Below, piece by piece: positions 1-5,290 of a stretch of DNA of 5,860 nucleotides (position 1 is the stretch's first letter; every line of letters begins with the position of its first letter). Origin of the DNA: Candidatus Kaiserbacteria bacterium. GTDB taxonomy: Bacteria; Patescibacteria; Paceibacteria; UBA9973; UBA2100. A program made the position numbers and the translations under genes. Location: positions 1-5,860 of the forward strand of contig NVTG01000090.1 in assembly GCA_002401495.1 (NCBI GenBank). Reading direction: 5' to 3'. The notes beneath the pieces were generated by a model. It was given only the letters and a program-made list of their open reading frames with translations. It was not told the DNA's origin and did not search any database.

Positions 1-123
1 AGTTCATGTCCTGACCTAGCATGTCGTGGTTGTGTTGTCCATCTTGAGTTGGAATCTACAGGGCTGATGAGGAGAGTCACTCGCGCGTAAATAGCTGTCA
101 ATTAGGACTGGTAATTCGGGGCA

Positions 124-1212
124 TTGAAAATTAAATTGGTGTTGATGGGCAAATGGAAAAATCGTGCAGAAGTCTTAGCGGATGTTGTTTACTTCAACTA
201 TTTTAGTGAGAAAGAGCAGCTAACCTATGAAGAAGTCTTTGTTTGGGACTTGGACCGAACCTATTTAGATACGCACTGGGGCAGTCTCAGAGAGCTGTTC
301 AAAACGGCATTTGAAAAGGCGTTTCAAAAACGAAACGTACCGGGGACGAGGTCACTGGTTCAGGCCTTGATGTCGAGCCGACAGGCTGAGAAGCCATTTC
401 CCATATACTTTATAACCGCATCGCCTCCGTTGTTGGAATCAAGGATTCTCGAAAAATTGGAGCTAGATGGGCTTTTTCCATTCGGTATGTTTTTCAAAGA
501 TAATTTGAAAAACCTTCACCCAAAACGATTGCGAAGGCTGACTCAGCAAGTGGGATATAAGATTCAATCCCTGTTGCAACTGCGCTTGCGCCTCTCGAAA
601 GACCTTCGTCAAATTTTATGGGGCGACGATAGCGAGGCGGACGCAATTATTTACTCGCTCTATTCAGACATTTGCCAAAGAAGACTTTCTCCTTCTGAGT
701 TACGCAATATTCTGAGCGGACTTTACGTCACTGGAAAACAATTGGATGTGATTCTACGGCTGCAAAGTCAGGTTCCTATTGGTGACCCCGTAGAGAAAAT
801 TTACATCAATTTGGCTGTCGACACAGACCCTGAGTATTATTTAAAGTTTGGTCGTAGGGTGGTGCCGACGAATTCGACATTTCAAGCTTCGGTAGATCTT
901 TTTCAGGATGGGCGACTTCCTGTAGACCAGGTTGTTCGTGTCGCACAAGACCTTATTATGAACTATGGTTTTTCAAAAGATGAAATAGAATCAGAACTCG
1001 ATGACCTGATTCGTCGGCAAATTTTGGGCAAGGAGTGTATGGCGCGAATTGTTCCGGTTCTACAGGCGGCGGATTTGATTTCATTGGACTTTGTGCCGAC
1101 CGTGAAACCTGGGAAGGTCGATCTCCAATCAGGAGAGCGAGTTTTCCGCCTCGAAGGAGTCACCGAGCCATGGGTGCCCGAGCACATCGACTATCTTCAC
1201 GACTACCGTTAG
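124..1212 (+). CDS. HAD-fold phosphatase-like protein (APP1/DUF2183-like) with long uncharacterised C-terminal region
   Basis: Predicted cytoplasmic hydrolase of the HAD superfamily; substrate unknown. All four HAD motifs are visible: motif I DLDRT (D42 nucleophile, D44 acid/base, T46), motif II ITASPP near residues 97-102, a motif III lysine (K146 the best candidate) and motif IV WGDDSEAD at 166-173. The ITASP segment followed by a GxFFKD element and then GDDSExD resembles the APP1/DUF2183 phosphatidate phosphatase family. That family link is by eye. Residues about 186-362 are helix-rich and match nothing I recognise. No signal peptide or membrane segment is evident. The start is uncertain: TTG at 124 gives 362 residues, while in-frame TTG 136, GTG 139, TTG 142 and ATG 145 also precede the conserved part, and none has a good Shine-Dalgarno. 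The gene is monocistronic as seen, and its stop codon overlaps that of the convergent gene by 4 nt. HAD fold is sure; lipid phosphatase activity is only a guess. Confidence 0.8.
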   Translation: MKIKLVLMGKWKNRAEVLADVVYFNYFSEKEQLTYEEVFVWDLDRTYLDTHWGSLRELFKTAFEKAFQKRNVPGTRSLVQALMSSRQAEKPFPIYFITASPPLLESRILEKLELDGLFPFGMFFKDNLKNLHPKRLRRLTQQVGYKIQSLLQLRLRLSKDLRQILWGDDSEADAIIYSLYSDICQRRLSPSELRNILSGLYVTGKQLDVILRLQSQVPIGDPVEKIYINLAVDTDPEYYLKFGRRVVPTNSTFQASVDLFQDGRLPVDQVVRVAQDLIMNYGFSKDEIESELDDLIRRQILGKECMARIVPVLQAADLISLDFVPTVKPGKVDLQSGERVFRLEGVTEPWVPEHIDYLHDYR

Positions 1213-2036
1213 TTGATGCCGAATTCGATTGGAAAAATCACTTTTTTTGTCTTGCCTGAAAAGCTGGAGAATCGGGCTCGTTTGATCGATTGAACGAGAC
1301 ACTTTTCAAAAACGATATTTTTTACCGCCGCTTTGTGAACATTTGCAACTTTCACTTGCCCCGTTGAAATGATTTCAAAATACATTTCAACAATACCGAA
1401 GGCTTTCGGGTCACTCTGCAGTAGGCTTGCATAACACCGGTCGAACAGTGTTCGCTGCTCTGTCATTACTTTACGAATGTCGCTTCGCTTTAGTTCTGGA
1501 GCTGTTTGTTCTTTTTTTGTGGGTTGAGTCGGCCCAGCGTCAATCTGTCTACCAGCGTGATAGATCTTCAATTCGCTGTCGTTTGGGCTTCGTTCGAGAA
1601 TAGAGAAATTACCTGAGATCAAATGAATCAAGTTGTGTGGTGGGGCCTCTTTTTGTCGTGGAACCCGCTGGACAATGATTTTGATGGAGCCGTTTAACTT
1701 GGTTTGAGCTCCGTCTTTACTGCCGAAGCTGAGTTTGGCACCACCTGCAGCAAAGGTCAGGGTGAAATAACTATTTTCTGCCGCTTCGATGTAATCCATA
1801 TGGCGAACTTTATAGCCGTTTGAGAGTGTCGCTCCCTCGGGAGAGTTTGGGTTGCGGCGAAAAACAGCGCCAGAGATGTCACTTATATTTGCTAAGACCC
1901 GTGGAGCTTCGGGAGTCTCGACAAAGAGTTCGGCAATTTGGGAATGAAAGGTCATTAAAAGGAGTGCAATAAGTAGAGCTGAGAAAATCCCAAGTCGTCC
2001 CTGAACATATTTATGTTTTAAAAAATCTGAGATCAT
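1209..2036 (-). CDS. Inner-membrane-anchored FecR-like protein with AgmX/PglI-type (TonB-like) C-terminal domain
   Basis: A 275-residue protein with one N-terminal membrane segment (about residues 15-30) after a short basic stretch, predicting a signal anchor and a periplasmic body. Residues about 47-165 resemble a FecR-type domain: ISGAVFRR, then a GYKVRHMDYIEAAENSYFTL stretch, a beta-rich AGGAKLSFGS segment and a second SGNFSI strand. After a Lys/Thr/Pro/Gln-rich linker (about 166-183), residues 184-275 match the AgmX/PglI C-terminal pattern: FDRCYASLLQSDP, VEMYFEIISTGQVKVANV, FEKCLVQSIKRARF, and a final IFPIEFG strand. C201 and C246 are at the two usual Cys positions and could form a disulfide. 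The family is related to TonB-like and adventurous gliding motility proteins of myxobacteria; the role here is unknown. The ATG lies 13 nt after the secG stop with no clear Shine-Dalgarno, so translational coupling to secG is likely. Its stop overlaps the stop of the facing HAD gene. Confidence 0.82.
   Translation of the reverse strand: MISDFLKHKYVQGRLGIFSALLIALLLMTFHSQIAELFVETPEAPRVLANISDISGAVFRRNPNSPEGATLSNGYKVRHMDYIEAAENSYFTLTFAAGGAKLSFGSKDGAQTKLNGSIKIIVQRVPRQKEAPPHNLIHLISGNFSILERSPNDSELKIYHAGRQIDAGPTQPTKKEQTAPELKRSDIRKVMTEQRTLFDRCYASLLQSDPKAFGIVEMYFEIISTGQVKVANVHKAAVKNIVFEKCLVQSIKRARFSSFSGKTKKVIFPIEFGIN
1277..1306 (+). terminator. Weak candidate hairpin downstream of the HAD gene
   Basis: CTCGTT (1277-1282) and AACGAG (1293-1298) form a perfect 6-bp stem that extends inward by two G-U pairs and one A-U pair around a TCGA loop in + strand RNA. 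It is followed by ACACTTTTC. It lies inside the coding region of the convergent gene, 65 nt after the HAD stop, and could end HAD transcripts there. In minus-strand RNA the wobble pairs become mismatches, so the structure is more stable in the + strand transcript. It may be chance. Confidence 0.2.
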
Positions 2037-2049
2037 TGCCGAGAAGAGA

Positions 2050-2388
2050 CTACTTCTTTTTAGCAGGTTTGTCGGCTTTATCTGATGTTGCCTTGTTAGC
2101 CGTATCTACAGCACTGTCTTTTTTTGCCGTAGGAACATAATCATCAATGACCGAGGTCGACTGGTTAGAGGACAGGATCGTTAGAGCGATACATGTTCCT
2201 GCAAAAATGATTGCGACAGCGCGAGTAATTTTAACGATAAAACTGGTTGCGCCAGTTGCACCAAAAAGAGTGTTTGAGCCACCGCCGCCTAGCATTCCGC
2301 CCATTGCCCCTTTAGAGTCCTGGATGAGAACCAGGAAAATCAACATGACAGCAACAAATAAGTGGACACCGGCAATTATTGAAAGCAT
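2050..2388 (-). CDS. secG: Preprotein translocase subunit SecG
   Basis: Small inner-membrane subunit of the SecYEG channel, which stimulates SecA-driven export. The 112-residue product has the diagnostic SecG layout: membrane helix 1 (about 2-22) running into LVLIQDSKGAMG, the cytoplasmic glycine-rich loop GGGGSNTLFG (34-43) with GATSF, then membrane helix 2 (about 53-73). Residues 74-112 are a hydrophilic Lys/Ala/Asp-rich tail ending in three lysines; such low-complexity tails are common in SecG. ATG at 2388-2386 is preceded by a strong Shine-Dalgarno (TAGGAGT, 2400-2394) at good spacing, so the start is firm. A sigma-70-like promoter sits just upstream. The gene leads a two-gene unit with the FecR/AgmX-type gene 13 nt downstream. 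In many bacteria secG lies beside tpiA or a tRNA-Leu; neither is seen here. Confidence 0.95.
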   Translation of the reverse strand: MLSIIAGVHLFVAVMLIFLVLIQDSKGAMGGMLGGGGSNTLFGATGATSFIVKITRAVAIIFAGTCIALTILSSNQSTSVIDDYVPTAKKDSAVDTANKATSDKADKPAKKK

Positions 2389-2393
2389 TTCAG

Positions 2394-2400
2394 ACTCCTA
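2394..2400 (-). promoter_or_regulatory. Shine-Dalgarno of secG
   Basis: TAGGAGT on the minus strand, with its GGAG core ending 6 nt before the secG ATG. It is the only strong ribosome binding site in the window and fixes the secG start. The other genes have weak or missing sites, which suggests secG is translated more efficiently than its neighbours. Confidence 0.8.
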
Positions 2401-2404
2401 CAAA

Positions 2405-2487
2405 GATGACGCAGTATAGGGACGGCTCGATCTGAAGTCATTCGAAAAAATTGTCATTTTAGAGAGTTAAAGTTGCGATGCGTCATC
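2405..2487. repeat. 9-bp perfect inverted repeat flanking the secG promoter
   Basis: GATGACGCA at 2405-2413 and its exact reverse complement TGCGTCATC at 2479-2487, with 65 bp between. One arm overlaps the -10 edge and predicted transcription start of secG; the other lies just after the stop codon of the response regulator gene. The distal arm is itself a near palindrome (GATG CGT CATC, 2477-2487). The arms could be paired operator sites. As a hairpin in read-through RNA, the loop would be very long. Confidence 0.4.
2406..2441 (-). promoter_or_regulatory. Sigma-70-like promoter of secG
   Basis: On the minus strand, ATGACT (2441-2436, four of six to TTGACA) and TATACT (2418-2413, five of six to TATAAT) are separated by 17 bp. 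Transcription would start near 2407-2405, giving a leader of about 17-20 nt that carries the TAGGAGT site. A copy of TGCGTCATC (2413-2405), one half of a 9-bp inverted repeat, covers the predicted start point. The promoter would drive secG and the FecR/AgmX-type gene, and would separate them from the upstream response regulator gene. No intrinsic terminator is visible between that gene and this promoter, so read-through is possible. Confidence 0.55.
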
Positions 2488-2501
2488 AGGAGTCCGTTTA
2501 T

Positions 2502-3458
2502 CTAAGCTACTTTTTTCTGGTCCGGCTTTTGTTTGGCAAAAGGATTGGATGTTTGTAAGAGCAGTCCACAAATGTGGGCAGTTACTTGGCAGAAACGAAT
2601 GTCGGCATCGGACAGCACGGGCGAGTTGTCTTTGCGCCTTGCCGAGACAACGCCAAATAACTCGTCGTGAACAAATACCGGGCAGACCACCAGCGAGTTG
2701 AAGGAGATGTTTTTAAAGTCTTTTTTTATTTCAGACATCGTTTTGTTGCCACTGAGATCTTCGATGGCAACGGGCTTTTTAGTTTTAATCACCGTGGTGA
2801 TTTCGGGGTATTTTTGCAATTGAATGCAAAATCCAGAAAAATCTTTATCGTCGCTCGATCTGAGTACAGTGCCGGTTAGCTCCGCTTCGTTAATCTCGAT
2901 TAATGAGCATCGTACGGCGTGGGTTGCCATCGATTCCATATGTAGTAGATCGAAAATTTGCTCTGAGACGTCCTTTTTCTTACCTAGCGATTTGCGTAGA
3001 ACCATTTCGGTTAGATATAGAAAGTAATCGCCACGATTGTCTGAATCTTCGGCAACAGCGGTAACTTTTTTGCGTTTTTGCATGTGAAAAGCGAGCCGAG
3101 ATAGAATCTCTTCATTTGAAATCGGTTTAACGATAAAGTCGTTGGCACCGGCATGAAGACAGGCGTTGACGTTTTCTGGAGCGTTGTGGTTTGAGATAAC
3201 GGTGACAGCTGTTCCCTCAGGTAGCTTAATCTTGCCTCGGCTCACCATTTTCAAGAATTCGAGCGCATTGAGGTCTGGAAGCATCATGTCATAAATTAAG
3301 AAATCGGGTTTCCAGTTTTGCACGAAAGAAATACAGCCACTGGCATCGACCGCGACTCGGGTTTTGAAGCCACGTTCCTTGAGAAAGTTGCCTAGTTTCT
3401 GACTCATTTGAGTGTCGGCATCGGCAATTAGAATACGAGGTAAATCATTTGCTATCAC
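2502..3458 (-). CDS. Response regulator: REC receiver domain plus GAF domain
   Basis: Cytoplasmic signalling protein. Numbering here is from an upstream in-frame TTG (3482, 326 residues). The receiver domain spans about 15-135, with acidic pair D21/D23, phosphoacceptor D65 in FLIYDMMLPD, S97 at the switch position and K119 in FIVKP, so it should be phosphorylatable. A charged helical linker (about 136-172) leads to a GAF domain (about 173-312), shown by KYPEITTVIKTKKPVAIEDL, then FNSLVVCPVFVHDELFGVVSARR and a closing helix. The short tail is Lys/Gln-rich. No DNA-binding, GGDEF, HD-GYP or kinase domain is present, so output is probably by protein contact. I chose GTG at 3458 (318 residues) because GAAAGGGA lies 5 nt upstream; TTG 3482 has no ribosome site. 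No partner kinase is in the window. It is transcribed divergently from tmk and ends 113 nt before secG. Confidence 0.85.
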   Translation of the reverse strand: MIANDLPRILIADADTQMSQKLGNFLKERGFKTRVAVDASGCISFVQNWKPDFLIYDMMLPDLNALEFLKMVSRGKIKLPEGTAVTVISNHNAPENVNACLHAGANDFIVKPISNEEILSRLAFHMQKRKKVTAVAEDSDNRGDYFLYLTEMVLRKSLGKKKDVSEQIFDLLHMESMATHAVRCSLIEINEAELTGTVLRSSDDKDFSGFCIQLQKYPEITTVIKTKKPVAIEDLSGNKTMSEIKKDFKNISFNSLVVCPVFVHDELFGVVSARRKDNSPVLSDADIRFCQVTAHICGLLLQTSNPFAKQKPDQKKVA

Positions 3459-3462
3459 AACT

Positions 3463-3470
3463 TCCCTTTC
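3463..3470 (-). promoter_or_regulatory. Shine-Dalgarno deciding the start of the REC-GAF gene
   Basis: GAAAGGGA on the minus strand lies 4-5 nt before GTG 3458. It favours this start over the longer TTG start at 3482, and the receiver domain is intact in either case. Confidence 0.5.
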
Positions 3471-3498
3471 GGTAAAAACCAACCGCGAATGAAAGAGA

Positions 3499-3526
3499 AA
3501 TAAATATTTTCCAACGGACTGGTCAA
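3499..3526 (-). promoter_or_regulatory. Candidate promoter of the REC-GAF gene
   Basis: On the minus strand, TTGACC (3526-3521, five of six to consensus) is followed after 16 bp by TTTATT (3504-3499, four of six). Transcription would start near 3492, about 34 nt before the preferred GTG start. The -35 element contains one copy of a GGTCA repeat, read on the + strand, that recurs 8 bp away. Confidence 0.4.
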
Positions 3527-3538
3527 AAGGTCAGATCT

Positions 3539-3553
3539 TATATAGACAGTGGT
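3539..3553 (+). promoter_or_regulatory. Possible -10 region of tmk, nearly abutting the start codon
   Basis: A TATATAGA stretch (3539-3546) lies directly before tmk ATG 3554. A -10 here would put the transcription start only 2-5 nt before the ATG, giving a leaderless or nearly leaderless mRNA. That would fit the absence of a Shine-Dalgarno for tmk. No good -35 sits at normal spacing (TGGTCA at 3520-3525 is 13-15 bp away), so this is weak. Confidence 0.25.
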
Positions 3554-4198
3554 ATGGCATTTATCGTTTTTGAAGGCCTCGATGGTTCGGGGAAAAGCAC
3601 GCAAATGGAGCTACTTGCTAAGTTTCTGAGAGAGAAGTTAGGTGAGAAGAAACATGTCGTAGTGACACGTGAACCAGGCGGTACAGCTTTGGCCGAAGAG
3701 CTGCGTGAAATTCTGCTGCGTATTCAAAATGAGGTGCCGTCGCCTAGGTGTGAGCTTCTTGTCTACGAGGCCAGTCGGGCCCAGCATGTCTCTGAGGTTA
3801 TTCAGCCGGCGCTTGACCGTGGAGACTGGGTGCTCTGCGATCGCTTCACCGCGAGCAGCGTTGCTTTTCAGTCTGGTGGGCGCAGTATTTCAAAACCTGA
3901 AGTTGACTGGATGAACGACTTTGCCACTGGTGGTCTGATTCCGGACCTGAACATCTTAATTGATGTAAGTGTCGATGAAAGTGCAAAAAGGCGTAGCAAG
4001 AGGTCAGCCGATGGTGGAGAGGCACAAGATCGGTTAGAAAGTGAAAAACGTCAGTTTCATGAACAGGTGAGACAGTCATACCTCGACCAGAGCCGTGGAG
4101 CAGCCAATTGGCTGGTTGTTGACGGAAGTCTCTCTGTTGAGGGGATTTTTTCTGAAATCAAAACAGAACTTGCGAAGAGAAAATGGCTCGAATTTTAG
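3554..4198 (+). CDS. tmk: Thymidylate kinase (dTMP kinase)
   Basis: Phosphorylates dTMP to dTDP with ATP, an essential step of dTTP synthesis in the cytoplasm. The 214-residue length is normal for the family. Visible motifs are the P-loop GLDGSGKST (8-16), the TREPGG segment (38-43) that contacts dTMP, and the DRF motif (96-98) followed by TASSVAFQ, which lines the nucleotide pocket. An arginine-rich lid (KRRSKRSADGGEAQDRLE, about 145-162) follows. A P-loop without arginine together with lid arginines is the bacterial (E. coli-like, type II) arrangement. The ATG at 3554 immediately precedes the conserved FIVFEGLDG strand, so the start is firm although there is no clear Shine-Dalgarno. Its last 16 nt overlap holB in another frame, so the two are co-transcribed and probably translationally coupled. 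tmk-holB is a widespread bacterial pairing. Confidence 0.96.
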   Translation: MAFIVFEGLDGSGKSTQMELLAKFLREKLGEKKHVVVTREPGGTALAEELREILLRIQNEVPSPRCELLVYEASRAQHVSEVIQPALDRGDWVLCDRFTASSVAFQSGGRSISKPEVDWMNDFATGGLIPDLNILIDVSVDESAKRRSKRSADGGEAQDRLESEKRQFHEQVRQSYLDQSRGAANWLVVDGSLSVEGIFSEIKTELAKRKWLEF

Positions 4199-5148
4199 AT
4201 CAGGTTTCAGGTCATGGTGACGTCCTTAAGACTTTGCAACGTGCATTGAGCGAGAAGCGATTTCCAGCGACATCGATTTTTGTTGGGGCTTCTGGAATTG
4301 GCAAAAAACGCATCGCACTCGGTATGGCACAAGCATTGATTTGTGAACAAAACTCTGTCGGATGTGGAAACTGTCCATCTTGCCAACGTATTGAAAATCA
4401 ACAGTCTGAGAGCTTGCTTATTGTTGAGCCAGAGTCGACCCAACTGAAAGTTGAACAGTCGAGGCAAGTGATTCGCTTTGTTAGTTTGCGGCAAATTGGT
4501 CGCGCTCGTGTGGTCATCATAGACGGCGCTGAGAGGCTGAATGCTGCCGCATCAAATTCACTTTTAAAAACTTTGGAAGAGCCGCCGGAGCAGAGCTATT
4601 TTATTTTAATTTCCAAAAGTATCGCAGCACTATTGCCGACCATTCGTAGCCGTGCGCAGACGTTTCGATTCTCACCGTTGTCACCAGCTGAAATTAAAGA
4701 AATTGGGGATTTTCCGGACTGGGTCTATGACTCCTGCGGTGGTTCGATGGAGCAAGCTGAAGTCCTAAGTGGCTCGGGTGAATTACTCGAATTAAGGAAT
4801 GCAGGATTGGCTTTGTTGCGCAAAGCTTTGTGTGCAGAGGCTTCCGTCTATGGAGAAGTCAAGGATCTCGTCAAAGACAAGGAGTCCGCCCTTTTTCTGA
4901 TTCAGAGTATTCGTCTTTGGGTCAGAGATTTGTTTCGTTCTCGTTCGGGAGGACAGACTTCGGCGATGTTTGGGGATGAGCACACGAGCTGGTCTAAAAA
5001 GTTCGTTTTAGAGGCTGATATCGATGTTCTAAATAGAATCTGGGGTTGGACAATTCAGCTCGAAAGAGATGTGCTCGGAAATGTCGACCGGCAATTGAGC
5101 TTTGAAAATTTCTTTCTGAGTTGCGCACGCCATGCGGCAAAAACCTGA
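4183..5148 (+). CDS. holB: DNA polymerase III subunit delta-prime (clamp loader)
   Basis: Stator-like subunit of the clamp loader that places the sliding clamp on DNA. The 321-residue product has the delta-prime/DnaX AAA+ layout: N-terminal QVSGHGDVLKTLQRAL, a Walker A-like GASGIGKK (35-42) with Lys where Ser or Thr normally ends the motif, and a zinc-type cluster C54, C61, C64, C67 (CGNCPSC). It continues with a degenerate Walker B (VVIIDGAERLN, 110-120), the highly conserved NSLLKTLEEPP (125-135), and LLPTIRSRAQ (150-159). The last is the SRC motif with Cys replaced by Ala; the arginine finger R157 is kept. The altered P-loop fits delta-prime subunits, which generally do not hydrolyse ATP. 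The C-terminal collar domain (about 200-321) is divergent, as usual. The start ATG lies inside the tmk 3' end, preceded by an AAGAGA stretch. It could be a shorter DnaX paralogue, but context with tmk favours holB. Confidence 0.93.
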   Translation: MARILDQVSGHGDVLKTLQRALSEKRFPATSIFVGASGIGKKRIALGMAQALICEQNSVGCGNCPSCQRIENQQSESLLIVEPESTQLKVEQSRQVIRFVSLRQIGRARVVIIDGAERLNAAASNSLLKTLEEPPEQSYFILISKSIAALLPTIRSRAQTFRFSPLSPAEIKEIGDFPDWVYDSCGGSMEQAEVLSGSGELLELRNAGLALLRKALCAEASVYGEVKDLVKDKESALFLIQSIRLWVRDLFRSRSGGQTSAMFGDEHTSWSKKFVLEADIDVLNRIWGWTIQLERDVLGNVDRQLSFENFFLSCARHAAKT

Positions 5149-5153
5149 CCGTC

Positions 5154-5198
5154 GGGGTGAACCATTACTCGAAAGAGCAATGTCTCCTTGCCCACCCC
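5154..5198. terminator. Nested inverted repeats after holB, possible bidirectional terminator
   Basis: Outer arms GGGGTG (5154-5159) and CACCCC (5193-5198) enclose an inner hairpin at 5163-5182. The inner stem is CATTACTC/GAGCAATG with a GAAA tetraloop on the + strand and one A-C mismatch; on the minus strand that position becomes a G-U wobble, giving eight continuous pairs. It begins 6 nt after the holB stop and lies in the gap between convergent genes, the expected place for a shared terminator. No U-tract follows on either strand, so intrinsic termination is not assured. Confidence 0.35.
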
Positions 5199-5290
5199 AC
5201 CAGTCATTCTATGTTTCGGTAGGCTGGCGTGGGAAAATCGTTAAGATTGTCGCAAATTTTTCCGGGCTTAAAGGTCAGTGTGGATAAATC

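Noticed and set aside
1..7. Minus-strand ATG at 7-5 with AGG-like bases upstream, possible start of a divergent gene.
   Set aside because: Only two codons lie in the window, so nothing can be supported.
1..90. + strand frame open from the left edge to a TAA at 88-90, possibly the end of an upstream gene.
   Set aside because: Only 29 codons are visible, no recognisable C-terminal motif appears, and an open stretch of this length is expected by chance.
963..1259. Open frames on both strands across the end of the HAD gene.
   Set aside because: They overlap the well-supported HAD and AgmX-type genes in other frames and show no domain.
2147..2419. 90-codon + strand open frame.
   Set aside because: It is antisense to secG and its promoter, has no ribosome site or family resemblance, and secG is certain.
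2442..2456. A/T-only inverted repeat in the gap after the REC-GAF gene, considered as its terminator.
   Set aside because: The stem is about five A-T pairs with no GC base, too weak for an intrinsic terminator; its T-run is better read as promoter-upstream AT-rich DNA.
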